A stretch of DNA of 64,000 nt. Origin: Candidatus Scotarchaeum otlingeri (GTDB taxonomy: Archaea > Thermoproteota > Nitrososphaeria > Geothermarchaeales > JDFR-13). How positions within the stretch are numbered: position 1 is the stretch's first letter; every line of letters begins with the position of its first letter. Location of the stretch: contig MTMA02000006.1 of NCBI GenBank assembly GCA_002011075.2, positions 155,842 to 219,841 of the forward strand, given 5' to 3'. Shown here piece by piece: positions 15,672-24,469 of the stretch. Both the position numbers and the translations under genes were made by a program. The notes under the pieces were generated by a model. That model was not told the DNA's origin and made no database searches. It saw only the letters and a list, made by a program, of their open reading frames with translations.

Positions 15672-16007
15672 TATAATATTATCTCCACCTTGGCAATATA
15701 CTATATTTAAGTAGCTTCTATATGGGGGGCCAACGATTTATTTGGTCTCGTCAAACCATGTAATTTCCACTTCATTGATAAACTTTACGCTAAATATTAT
15801 GATGGTGGAGAGTAGTATAGGTATTGCGATGGAAAAATAAAACAAACATTACTTACAACTCGTGGTTGTATTTTATATTAGTGTCGCTTTATATTACTTT
15901 TCATTATTGTCATGATTATATAGAGAATTATTGGGGTTATCTCTGATTCTTAATTATTCGAAGCATAAGATAAAAAATCTATGTAAAATAAAAAGTGGTA
16001 TGAACAT
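15672..16007. other. Intergenic gap without a recognised gene
   Basis: This AT-rich stretch lies between the decayed ATPase and the end of the stalk-protein gene. I see no start with a plausible reading frame, no tRNA-like arms and no repeats. It may contain further degenerate parts of the ABC-transporter gene. Confidence 0.4.
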
Positions 16008-17045
16008 CTATACCCATACATCTACTATAGTTTCTCCTTTGAATACCTCGATTGAGCCGTCTGGTAGCTCCAAAAGTATCTCGCTCTCGATAACCATTAT
16101 GTATTGTCCCGCGGGGGTGTCTGGCGGTAATACCACTGTGACTATAAATAGTCCAACTTCTTCTGTGGGGTTTAGGAATATTTCTTCGCCTTCGATTCCT
16201 ACTACGTTTACTCGGGTTATCTCTCCGCCTACGGCGCCTTCTCCTTCTAGTGTGATAAGTACATAGTAGTTTCTTATCATGTCTTCGAATTCCCATATCT
16301 CGGATACATGGATTAATACTGTTTTCTGGGTCTTGAAGTCTAGGTTTATCATTATGATCATGATGTTGTTGAGTATGTCGTATATGTTTATAACTAGGTT
16401 ATAGATTAGGACTAGCGTGTTGTATATGTCTATCGTAATAAAATTATATATACTTATGGTTACATCATAGATGTTGATTAGATAATTGTACACCTCTATA
16501 GTTATGAAATCATAGATCTCGACTGTAATATCGTAAATATTAAAGACATAGTTGTACACGTTATTCACGGTGTTGTAGATGTTGGTTACGGATGTATAGA
16601 TGTTATTGATTGTTACATTGATCTTGTTAATATTATTAATCACGTTAGTTACGTTAGTTATATTTACAGATACATTCTTTAGTGATAATGTAAGGTTATA
16701 TAAAGTTATAAACCAGTTATCAACAAAATTGTAGAATGCACCTCCCTTATCCAGCTTCGCCTCTATGTTATTAACTTCCCTATTAATCTCTAGAATAAGG
16801 CTATATAACGTGCTGAACCATTGTTCTGTAAAGTTATAAAATGAACCGTTTTCATCAAGTTTTTCTTCTATAGCCCTCACTTCCTCTTCAAGCCTAAGAA
16901 GATCCTCATTTATAGTCTGTGCCCTAACTACCCCCGGTAATAAGTCGCTATAAGCCATGTATGTAGTTGCCCCTGAGCCTAAGATTAAGCCTATAAGGAG
17001 ATAAGCAAGTAGTTTAGTCAAATTCATTGTCGGTCCGATATCCAT
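16008..17045 (-). CDS. Exported coiled-coil stalk protein with Tyr/Ile/Asn periodic repeats
   Basis: A 345-residue protein with an N-terminal hydrophobic segment (about 10-33) that is a signal peptide or anchor. Two tandem units of about 50 residues follow (EKLDENGSFYNFTEQWFSTLY and AKLDKGGAFYNFVDNWFITLY). The middle (about 125-230) is a periodic array in which Tyr recurs first every 7 residues and later in a 7-8-7 rhythm, i.e. 22 residues per three repeats, the hendecad period of right-handed coiled coils. Many N-x-T/S sites suggest glycosylation. The last 110 residues look like a beta-sandwich. An S-layer or cell-surface stalk is likely by analogy with tetrabrachion; the identity is unknown. 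Confidence 0.65.
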   Translation of the reverse strand: MDIGPTMNLTKLLAYLLIGLILGSGATTYMAYSDLLPGVVRAQTINEDLLRLEEEVRAIEEKLDENGSFYNFTEQWFSTLYSLILEINREVNNIEAKLDKGGAFYNFVDNWFITLYNLTLSLKNVSVNITNVTNVINNINKINVTINNIYTSVTNIYNTVNNVYNYVFNIYDITVEIYDFITIEVYNYLINIYDVTISIYNFITIDIYNTLVLIYNLVINIYDILNNIMIIMINLDFKTQKTVLIHVSEIWEFEDMIRNYYVLITLEGEGAVGGEITRVNVVGIEGEEIFLNPTEEVGLFIVTVVLPPDTPAGQYIMVIESEILLELPDGSIEVFKGETIVDVWV

Positions 17046-17342
17046 TTTAAATCACAATACGACTTATTAGGATAAACAAGATATATAGGAGACATATTAA
17101 TTTTCTAACTCAAAATTATATATTTAGCAACAATATATTTTTATAACCGAGACCTTATATCTTAAACGAATAATTAATATTCTAAAGTTAAAGAGGCTTT
17201 ATCTGCTAGCATCATATTGCTGATTAGTGAGCCATATTATTGTAATAGCATTCGATATTATAACTAAAGTATTATGGTAGAGGAGTATTGAAAGGTGAAA
17301 TAAATATCTTCCATATCTATAGTGGTTTTGAGGGTGTTGACT
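17046..17342. promoter_or_regulatory. Divergent promoter region
   Basis: A very AT-rich spacer of about 300 bases separates the divergent stalk-protein and flavoprotein genes and must hold both promoters. No gene, tRNA or clear repeat is seen. TATA-like stretches occur on both strands near 17105-17165. Confidence 0.35.
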
Positions 17343-18206
17343 GTGAGGGTATTAGGTATAACCTCCAGCTATAGACGCCTTGGTAATACAGATATATTAT
17401 TACGGGCTGCACTGATGAGGATTAAGGAGCTCGGAGGCGATGTCGCAGCTATCTGCCTACCTAGGTTAGAATTAAAGATTTGTAAGGCGTGCTACCACTG
17501 TTTCTGGGAGGACTGCATGATACAGGATGACGTAGAATGGGTCTATGATGAGATGGAGAAAAGCGATGCCCTAATCATCAGTACACCTACATATATTCTC
17601 TCTATACCTGGAGCATTAAAATTATTGGTAGATAGGCTGTTGAGTCTATATAGAAGAGGTGATATATTCCTCGGTAGACCCGCTGGATTAATAGTGGCTT
17701 ATGGAGTTGAGGGCTGGTCTGGACTGGCCTTAGAAAACACGTCTACATTTCTATTGGCGACGGGCTACAGAATAGTGGACTTCATTAAAGTTAGAGCAGC
17801 GATTCCGGGGGAAGTACTATTGATGGATGATATAATAAGTAGGGCCCGTCTTCTAGGTGAAAGAGTTTATAAAGCGGCCTCTGGAGAAGCTACATCCCCG
17901 ATCTACACCAAGGAAAACTGTTGTCCAATATGCGGTTCTGAAGCGCTACATATAATAAAGGATAAGGTTAGGTGTCCATTATGCGATATAGAGGGGCAAA
18001 TAGAATTGATAGATGGAGAGGTGAAGGTGATGTTTCCGAAGGATGCATATGAAAAGAGTAGATGGAGCAAAGAGAGGAGGATGGAGCACTTAGAGTACCT
18101 TGTTTCAAGTGTCAATGAGTATATGGATGTAAAGGACCAGATATTGGAGAGAACAAAAGAATTTCTAGCGTTTAATCCATACATTAAGCCTGAGGAATAC
18201 AAGTAA
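17343..18206 (+). CDS. Flavodoxin-like (FMN reductase/iron-sulfur flavoprotein) with C-terminal zinc ribbon
   Basis: The N-terminal 180 residues are an NADPH-dependent FMN-reductase domain: GITSSYRRLGNT phosphate loop, KACYHCFWEDCMIQDD with four Cys, STPTYILSIPGALKLLVDR. The Cys cluster resembles the iron-sulfur site of Isf flavoproteins (C-x2-C-x4-C), though spacing differs. After residue 200 a rubredoxin-like knuckle pair (CCPICGS...RCPLCDIEG) is appended, followed by a charged helix. I prefer the GTG at 17343, preceded by GAGGGTG; an in-frame GTG at 17322 is possible. A redox role in the cytoplasm is likely, partner unknown. Confidence 0.75.
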   Translation: MRVLGITSSYRRLGNTDILLRAALMRIKELGGDVAAICLPRLELKICKACYHCFWEDCMIQDDVEWVYDEMEKSDALIISTPTYILSIPGALKLLVDRLLSLYRRGDIFLGRPAGLIVAYGVEGWSGLALENTSTFLLATGYRIVDFIKVRAAIPGEVLLMDDIISRARLLGERVYKAASGEATSPIYTKENCCPICGSEALHIIKDKVRCPLCDIEGQIELIDGEVKVMFPKDAYEKSRWSKERRMEHLEYLVSSVNEYMDVKDQILERTKEFLAFNPYIKPEEYK

Positions 18207-18245
18207 CCTGCTTCTTATAGGATAGATCTATATAGGCCTGAGCCG

Positions 18246-18344
18246 CCCCACGATACGCTGTGAATTATGTGTCGATAGCGGGTGTATTATACCACCATAT
18301 GGATATAAGAGTCGTCTCCGATGCCCAGAAATGTCGTGGGGACA
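18246..18344 (+). ncRNA. Candidate structured RNA (possible H/ACA-type guide)
   Basis: An 8-bp perfect complement (ccccacga at 18246 and tcgtgggg ending 18341) closes a region of about 96 bases. The trinucleotide ACA follows immediately, as in H/ACA guide RNAs. Inside, cgct-gtga and cgat-agcg can form a small stem with a kink-turn-like GTGA/CGAT pair. The gap of 328 bases has no gene that could explain it. No target was identified, so the call is tentative. Confidence 0.3.
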
Positions 18345-18534
18345 GTAGATCGAGAGTTTAGGGTAATCTAGTTTATATTAGGATAAGTAATGAACCGAGA
18401 TATCTCGGTGTTAAGCTTCATATGAATATTTCTGAATATTTGTGTTTAGATTAGATACACTTTATATTTTTCTATTGTATGTATTTATCGAGAATATTTG
18501 TAGCGGTTTATATGATTTTATAGGGGGTATAAAT

Positions 18535-19758
18535 ATGCCGAGGAAATTATCTCCTGAAGATCAATGGTGGTGTATAGACGAGAAGACTAAAAAGCCATTA
18601 ACGTTTAAAGGCCTCAAGGATATTTGTCTAGATACCACGGAGATATGCTATATCGATGCCCATAACAGTAAGCTATACTATATGGGGTATGATATAGAGA
18701 CGTTAGCAGCTAAAAGCTGCTTTGAAGAGACCGCTTTTCTACTGTTATATGGCAGATTACCTACAGCTAAAGAACTGGATGCATTTAAGAGCAGGTTGAA
18801 AGCTGAGAGAAATATTCCCGATGACCTTGTAGAGCTACTTAGAAAGTTACCTGACGATGTCGAACCTATAGAAATGTTAAGGACAGCCGTCTCATATCTA
18901 GGTAATCTGGATCCCGAGAGAAGTGACTTAAGTAGAGAAGGGATATATAGCAAAGCCGTCAGATTAATGGCTAAAGTACCTACCATAATATCATATTTCT
19001 ATAGAATCAAGAATAATTTGCCTATAGTTAAACCTAATAACGAGCTGGATCACGCCGCTAACTTTCTATATATGTTTCATGGCAAAGAGGCTCCTAAACT
19101 ATGGGTTGAGAGCATGGACCTCAGTTTTATACTGTATGCAGAGCATGGTATGAACGCATCCGCCTTCGCTACAGTTGTAGTCGCATCTACCTTAAGCGAC
19201 TACTATTCTAGTATTGTAGGTGGAATAGCCGCCATAAGGGGGGTACTACATGGATATGCAAATGTCGCCGCGATGATGCAATTTAGGGAGATAGGGTCTG
19301 TTGACAACGTAGAAAAATGGTTTAAAGAGAATATAGAGAGTAAGAGGAAGCGCTTAATCGGGTTTGGACATAGAGTATATAGATCCTATGATCCACGTGC
19401 CCGTATATTTAAGAGGTATGCCGCTAGATTTGCAGAGGAGAATGAAGAGATTAAGAGGTACTATAATATTGCCATTAAACTAGAGGATATAGCCTTACGC
19501 TCAAAACTCGCTGAGAAAGGCATATACACAAACTGTGATTATTGGTCATGCCAAGTCTACCGTGGAATGGGTTTCCCTGTTAACTATTATACGGCGTTAT
19601 TCGCTATGGCCAGGATCGTAGGGTGGACCGCCCACATCCTAGAGTACACCGAGAATAATATATTGATTAGGCCGAGATTATACTATACAGGTGAACTAGA
19701 CAAAGAATATATAGATATTGAAAAGAGAAGCTATAGAGAAGCTGAGATAAAGCTATAG
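18535..19758 (+). CDS. Citrate synthase / 2-methylcitrate synthase
   Basis: A type I citrate synthase that condenses acetyl-CoA or propionyl-CoA with oxaloacetate. The catalytic regions are present: RGVLHGYAN with the first active-site His, GFGHRVYRSYDPRA with the second, and TNCDYW with the Asp. EHGMNASAFA and GWTAHILEY are also typical. I take the ATG at 18535, which follows an AGGGGGT ribosome-binding site; longer frames starting at 18442 would add an implausible hydrophobic tail. Its stop is 2 bases from the convergent methylisocitrate-lyase stop, and with prpD beyond it the context favours a methylcitrate role, though dual use is common in archaea. Confidence 0.88.
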   Translation: MPRKLSPEDQWWCIDEKTKKPLTFKGLKDICLDTTEICYIDAHNSKLYYMGYDIETLAAKSCFEETAFLLLYGRLPTAKELDAFKSRLKAERNIPDDLVELLRKLPDDVEPIEMLRTAVSYLGNLDPERSDLSREGIYSKAVRLMAKVPTIISYFYRIKNNLPIVKPNNELDHAANFLYMFHGKEAPKLWVESMDLSFILYAEHGMNASAFATVVVASTLSDYYSSIVGGIAAIRGVLHGYANVAAMMQFREIGSVDNVEKWFKENIESKRKRLIGFGHRVYRSYDPRARIFKRYAARFAEENEEIKRYYNIAIKLEDIALRSKLAEKGIYTNCDYWSCQVYRGMGFPVNYYTALFAMARIVGWTAHILEYTENNILIRPRLYYTGELDKEYIDIEKRSYREAEIKL

Positions 19759-19760
19759 GG

Positions 19761-20645
19761 TTATTTTCCACCCGATATTTTTTTATCAATCTCCTCATAC
19801 AGCTCATAATCTATATATCTGTAAAACTCTTCTCGTGTCATTAGTTTATCTAGAATATTAACCTGTGTTCCCTCTGTTAACAGCGTATCTAATACATCGA
19901 GTGTGACCTTAGCGGCTGCTCTGAACATAGTGACTGGAAATATAACGAATTTATACCCCAGTCTTCTGAACTGATCAGCAGTCATATAGGGCGTCTTTCC
20001 ATACTCAGTCATGTTTGCAAGTAATGGGGCATCAACCTCCTCAGCAAATATCTTAAATTCCTTCTCGCTCTCCAGCGCCTCCGGAAATATTATGTCTGCA
20101 CCCGCCTCGACATAACGTTTTGCTCTATTAATAGCAGAGTCTAGTCCCTCGACACCCCTAGCGTCGGTTCTAGCTATAATCAGAAAATCATCTGAATCCC
20201 GTGCCTCTACCGCAGCCCTAACCTTCGCTATCATGTCATCAATACTGATAAGCCGCTTACCGGTCAGATGACCACATTTCTTCGGCATTTCTTGGTCTTC
20301 TATTTGAATAGCGGCGGCACCGACCCTCTCCATCTCTTTGACAGTCCTCATCACATTAAATATCTCCCCAAACCCCGTGTCAACATCTACGATCAAAGGT
20401 ATGTTTATAACCCTGGTGATCATGCTAGTGAAATACGTAAGTTCCATTAGTGTTATTAATCCTAAATCAGGCATCGCCAAACTCCCAGTAAGAGCCGCAC
20501 CACTTAGATAAACAGCTTTAAACCCCTTTTTTTCCGCTAATAACGCGGTAAAGGGATTATATACCCCCGGAACTATATATGTATCTTTATCCTCAATCAA
20601 CTCCTTCAACAGGACTTTTCCGCTTTTCTTCTTACTGATATACAT
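19761..20645 (-). CDS. prpB: 2-Methylisocitrate lyase
   Basis: A 294-residue isocitrate-lyase-superfamily enzyme that cleaves 2-methylisocitrate to pyruvate and succinate. The signature KKCGH is present in EDQEMPKKCGHLTGK, with DVDTGFGE (Mg ligands) before it and RTDARGVEGLD after it. The VPGVYNPFTALLAEKKGFKAVYLSGAAL opening is typical of PrpB-like members rather than full-length isocitrate lyases. It follows prpD by one base and is surely co-transcribed. Confidence 0.9.
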   Translation of the reverse strand: MYISKKKSGKVLLKELIEDKDTYIVPGVYNPFTALLAEKKGFKAVYLSGAALTGSLAMPDLGLITLMELTYFTSMITRVINIPLIVDVDTGFGEIFNVMRTVKEMERVGAAAIQIEDQEMPKKCGHLTGKRLISIDDMIAKVRAAVEARDSDDFLIIARTDARGVEGLDSAINRAKRYVEAGADIIFPEALESEKEFKIFAEEVDAPLLANMTEYGKTPYMTADQFRRLGYKFVIFPVTMFRAAAKVTLDVLDTLLTEGTQVNILDKLMTREEFYRYIDYELYEEIDKKISGGK

Positions 20646-20646
20646 T

Positions 20647-22020
20647 TTAGATCACCATCGCTTCTGTTAATATAGATATGTCTTCTACCTTTTCGAGGTC
20701 CATAACGATATCTATAATATTATTAATATTTCTCTCTGAAAGAACCCTATCTGTAAGCTTAACAAATTTCTCTATAACCATTTCTATACTAGGTGGGTTT
20801 TTGGGATGGCCAACCGGGTACTCAACCAATTCCTCAATATATCTACCATCCTTAAGTTTGACGGATACCCTATTAGGAATCGCCGAGGGATACATGGTGT
20901 CTAGCTCTTTGTCGACCGATACCTCGGTCTTTTCCATCAGTTTTCTAGTAATAGGGTTATATAATTCATCGCCCTCGAAATTATCTATCCATACTCCTCT
21001 ATTAGCTAGTGTAGATGCTACAATATAAGGTAGGCTGTGATCAGCTGTTTCACGGGTATCCGGGTCCCACTTCTCAGGGTGCTTAACTATTATATCATAC
21101 GCCGCTTGAACAGTATCTATCTTTATCCTCTCTATATCCTCAACATTAATACCTTTATTTAAGATTTTTAATGTAGCGTCAACAGCGCTCTGAGCATGAT
21201 ACTCAACAGGATGAAACTTCATGTAGCTTTCCAAAATCTTAGTTGGATTATTATTTAGCGCCAATCCTGTTAACTGTGAGTAATCGAATTCCCCAAGCAA
21301 CTGCCTTATAAAAGCCATCTCGCCAATAAAGGGGTCGGAAGGCCCCTCATAACCCTCCATAGCTAATAATACGGCAAACACCGCGTTTCTACATGCATTA
21401 GACGCCGCTGCAGCTTTCCACATAGTTATTTTACCTGCCCTAGTCTGTCTCATAGCTACATGAGGTACCATCGCCATGGCAATAGCATTAACGGCCTCCT
21501 CCTTCTCTAACCCAGATATATTGGCTAAACCAGCAGTAGCTCCAATCATCGTGTAATTAACATGATCCCAACCCCTTACACGTAACGATGCTGCATCACA
21601 GAGCCTCATTCCGACTTCATAGCCCACCGCCACCCCGGTAATCAAAGTTTTTCCATCTACCCCCAGATATTCGCCTAGAGCTATTAGGGCAGGTATCATA
21701 TCGCTAGGATGCTGTGGCTCCTTAGATAAATAAGTATCATTAAAGTCGAGGTATCTCGCCATTAAGCCATTTATAAATGTAGCATAATCCGGTGGAACCC
21801 ATATGTCTGAACCCCATATCCTCGCTCCCCAACCCAGGGATCTATGTCTATATAAGGCTCTTCGGGCGATAGACGACGCATTAGACCATATCGCGCCAAA
21901 TGCACATCCTATGGTGTCAAGTATCCTAACTTTTACCTCTTGAATAACTTTGTCCATAAGGTTTTTATACTCAATTCTGGATGCAAACTCCGCTATATAT
22001 TGAGATATATCCTTATCCAA
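20647..22020 (-). CDS. prpD: MmgE/PrpD-family 2-methylcitrate dehydratase
   Basis: A 457-residue member of the MmgE/PrpD family, which dehydrates 2-methylcitrate. Visible landmarks are RILDTIGCAFGA, NGLMARYLDFNDTYLS, HPSDMIPALIALGE near the N terminus, GKITMWKAAAASNACRNAVFA, FHPVEYHAQSAVDA, and DHSLPYIVASTL. The last, with an ADHSLPY, is conserved in PrpD. The start is a TTG after GGTGGTAT. Together with prpB and the convergent citrate synthase it provides most of a propionate-degrading methylcitrate route. Confidence 0.88.
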   Translation of the reverse strand: MDKDISQYIAEFASRIEYKNLMDKVIQEVKVRILDTIGCAFGAIWSNASSIARRALYRHRSLGWGARIWGSDIWVPPDYATFINGLMARYLDFNDTYLSKEPQHPSDMIPALIALGEYLGVDGKTLITGVAVGYEVGMRLCDAASLRVRGWDHVNYTMIGATAGLANISGLEKEEAVNAIAMAMVPHVAMRQTRAGKITMWKAAAASNACRNAVFAVLLAMEGYEGPSDPFIGEMAFIRQLLGEFDYSQLTGLALNNNPTKILESYMKFHPVEYHAQSAVDATLKILNKGINVEDIERIKIDTVQAAYDIIVKHPEKWDPDTRETADHSLPYIVASTLANRGVWIDNFEGDELYNPITRKLMEKTEVSVDKELDTMYPSAIPNRVSVKLKDGRYIEELVEYPVGHPKNPPSIEMVIEKFVKLTDRVLSERNINNIIDIVMDLEKVEDISILTEAMVI

Positions 22021-22078
22021 AGGGATACCACCAATAAATACAAATAATTAATTGTATTTATTCTATCTCAATTCTGGT

Positions 22079-23125
22079 ATGCTTATAGGTATAGTTGGAG
22101 ATAGAAAGGAATTGTCTCGTGCTGAGTCGGTGTACATAAAAAGGGTGTGTAGAGAGTTATCTATAGATACTATGGTGTATAAGGAGATAGCTGATGTATT
22201 TGACTCAGCAGGATATGATATAAGTGACATGGATGTAGATTATCTAATCATATTAGGAAGCGATAAAGTTCTACTTAATACGCTTCTATCACTCAAGAAT
22301 AGATCTCCACCTATAGTGGCGCTCTATGCTCATGGCACAAGAAGCTATCTATCCATAGGAGGCATAGAGGAATTCCCCATTATAATCAAACGGCTAATAA
22401 AGAGGGAATATGTTATTGAAAAAAGGCTACGGTTAAAAGCGAAGATCAAGTCGATCGATTTACCTCCGGCACTTAATGATATTGTAATATTACCTAAAAC
22501 TAGTGGAAGGGTAATGAGGTATACACTAGAGATAAATAATGAATCTATATGGAGAGATGAGGGAGATGGCGTGATAATTTCCACTCCAACAGGTTCTACA
22601 GCCTATTCATTATCAGCTGGAGGTCCGATTATAACCTTAGATTCCCCTGTTCTATCTATAGTTCCCATTAATAGCATGGTTCTAATCCATAAACCAATAA
22701 TCACTTCATCGAAAAACACCATTAAGATCAGAGATATATCGCCGAATAACGTTGAGATCCTAATTGATGGACAGATAAGAAAAACAATTTCAGATGAGGA
22801 AGTCGAGATAACGAGGTCTCCTTACGACGCGCATTTCATAAGAACACTGGATATAAGATACGGGCTACTCGACCGAAAACTAAGGGATAAAGCAGTAAAG
22901 AAAACTAGGATATTTTCAGTAAAGGACTTACCGCCTAGCGCCCGCCTAATATTTAAAATATTAGAGTATGAGGGGCCACTCTCACGGCAAGAGCTTCTAG
23001 TAAAATCCGGGCTACCTAATAGAACACTTAGCTATGCTCTAAAAACATTATTAAAGAGAGACCTAATTATCAAGGTACCATCGGATGAGAGCCTTAGAGA
23101 TATAACATATATGATTAGAGAGTAA
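22079..23125 (+). CDS. NAD-kinase-like protein with C-terminal winged helix
   Basis: The central region matches ATP-NAD kinases: NDIVILPK, then DGVIISTPTGSTAYSLSAGGPI, the most conserved stretch of the family. The usual GGDGT phosphate-donor motif is replaced by GSDKVLL (IILGSDK near residue 65), so catalysis is uncertain. After about residue 270 comes a segment with helix-turn-helix character (ARLIFKILEYEGPLSRQELLVKSGLPNRTLSYALKTLLKRDLI), an appended winged helix. I take the ATG at 22079; a TTG at 22052 is upstream. It may be a regulator sensing NAD(P) rather than an enzyme. Confidence 0.75.
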   Translation: MLIGIVGDRKELSRAESVYIKRVCRELSIDTMVYKEIADVFDSAGYDISDMDVDYLIILGSDKVLLNTLLSLKNRSPPIVALYAHGTRSYLSIGGIEEFPIIIKRLIKREYVIEKRLRLKAKIKSIDLPPALNDIVILPKTSGRVMRYTLEINNESIWRDEGDGVIISTPTGSTAYSLSAGGPIITLDSPVLSIVPINSMVLIHKPIITSSKNTIKIRDISPNNVEILIDGQIRKTISDEEVEITRSPYDAHFIRTLDIRYGLLDRKLRDKAVKKTRIFSVKDLPPSARLIFKILEYEGPLSRQELLVKSGLPNRTLSYALKTLLKRDLIIKVPSDESLRDITYMIRE

Positions 23126-23229
23126 ATTAGGCTTATATTAATATACTATTAGTAGTATATAGTCTAGCCAAATGGATTTATATGGCTATAATAATTGGGA
23201 TAAAGGATAAAGTATTTTTGGGGATGTGA

Positions 23230-23595
23230 ATGGTTATTTTTAAGGGAGAGGATATAGAGACTGGACTTGCAAAGGTTGACTGGGCAAAAAATACATATGT
23301 AAAGACTCTTGGAACCACCCTTGAAGACGGCTTCAACTACAACATGAGGTTATTCGTAATAGGTCCGGGGGGAGAAATTCCTCTACATATACATGAAAAG
23401 TTATTTCATCTACAATATGTTCTAGAGGGTCAGATTAAAATAACCATAGATGATAAAGATGAGACCGCAGAAAAGGGAGATGTAATTTATATTCCATCGA
23501 AATCTAGACATAAATATATTAATATAGGAAATACACGTGCAGTATTTCTATGTATAACCCCCTTGATAGAAGATAAAACCGAACTACTAGAATAA
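23230..23595 (+). CDS. Small cupin-domain protein
   Basis: A 121-residue single-domain cupin. Motif 1 is GGEIPLHIHEKLFHLQYVLEG with His ligands and the Glu position, and motif 2 is KGDVIYIPSKSRHKYIN. The metal-binding set (H-x-H, E/Q, H) is mostly present, with Gln in place of the usual Glu before the YVLEG strand. Function cannot be assigned from the sequence. A GGGGATGTGA ribosome-binding site precedes the ATG. No co-directional partner; tRNA genes follow on the other strand. Confidence 0.8.
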   Translation: MVIFKGEDIETGLAKVDWAKNTYVKTLGTTLEDGFNYNMRLFVIGPGGEIPLHIHEKLFHLQYVLEGQIKITIDDKDETAEKGDVIYIPSKSRHKYINIGNTRAVFLCITPLIEDKTELLE

Positions 23596-23791
23596 CACCA
23601 TACTATCCATAGACTTTCAATAGGAAACATATTATTATTTAATTAATCTCAAATAGCAATATCAAAGAATATGTAATGCAGAAACATGTAGAATTTAGAT
23701 GTAAACTCTAAAGGCATAAGCGAAAAGCCTCTATTATGGGTAAATACGTTGAATCCCCTCTGAATGAATAATGTAAATAAATTATTAATGA

Positions 23792-23957
23792 TGGGGCCGG
23801 TGGGATTTGAACCCACAACCTTTCCCCGGATAACCTTTTAGGGTTATCCTACGGGTGTCTCCGGGGCGCTCCAGCTTCCATTCATCCCGTATTATTGGTC
23901 ATTACACCCATTTTTATAGCTGGAGCCCGCCGCGCTTCCTGATTGCGCCACGGCCCC
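23792..23957 (-). tRNA. tRNA-Trp (CCA) with two introns
   Basis: Read on the minus strand, acceptor GGGGCCG pairs with CGGCCCC, the D arm is GCGC/GCGC and the T arm GTGGG/CCCAC. The anticodon stem GCGGG (with a G-U closing pair to CCCGT) bears CTCCAG, giving CCA. A canonical intron of about 63 bases follows position 37. The variable region is 34 bases instead of 5 and contains a perfect ggataacc/ggttatcc hairpin, implying a second intron of about 29 bases there. CCA is not encoded. Confidence 0.88.
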
Positions 23958-24039
23958 GTCAAGTTTTTCATTATGAGTAGCCACATATTAATTTAACATT
24001 ATATGGATATTTTATTTTTACTCTTAAATTATTTGCTGA

Positions 24040-24114
24040 TGGGTCCGCGGGGATTTGAACCCCGGACCACCGGCTCCCGAGACCGGCATCCTAGCCAAGC
24101 TAGACCACGGACCC
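24040..24114 (-). tRNA. tRNA-Pro (CGG)
   Basis: A complete, intron-free cloverleaf on the minus strand: acceptor GGGTCCG/CGGACCC, anticodon stem CCGGT/GCCGG with loop CTCGGGA giving anticodon CGG, and T arm CGGGG/CCCCG. CCA is not encoded. It lies 83 bases downstream of tRNA-Trp on the same strand numbering and may share transcription with it. Confidence 0.9.
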
Positions 24115-24469
24115 TGTCAGCTCAAAAAGTATTATTCCATACTTTAATTAATAATGTCTTTTATGATTTGGATGCTACCTATATAATTATCTCTATGCCT
24201 AAGTCTTAGGTTCAAATTGATATATCGAAATGTTTTGATCATATGGATAATTTGTCATAATTATAGGGTATCGGTATCATAATGCATCACCGTTCTGTTA
24301 GAAGAGTGCATAACCCTCTAATATGAAACGGCTAGACTATATGTGCACTCAAAGTCAAGTTCAGAAAGAAGATAAGCAGATATTCTCCAGTACCAATACA
24401 TATCTCTTTTAGGGTACATTTTGTTAATATTCCTTTTTACAGGTTTATGGTATTGGTCGGTGTCTATAT
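24115..24469. other. Intergenic gap without a recognised gene
   Basis: About 355 AT-rich bases separate tRNA-Pro and the next gene. I find no plausible small gene and no clear tRNA or guide-RNA boxes. A T-rich stretch and a TATA-like region near 24405-24440 probably serve as the promoter of the next gene. Confidence 0.35.

Noticed and set aside
18442-18534. N-terminal extension of citrate synthase from an upstream TTG or GTG
   Set aside because: The added residues are hydrophobic and unlike the family, and a clear ribosome-binding site stands in front of the ATG at 18535.
23792-23957. Box C/D guide RNA inside the tRNA-Trp intron, known from other archaea
   Set aside because: A GTAATGA resembling box C is present, but I could not find a CTGA box D in the intron with the needed spacing.
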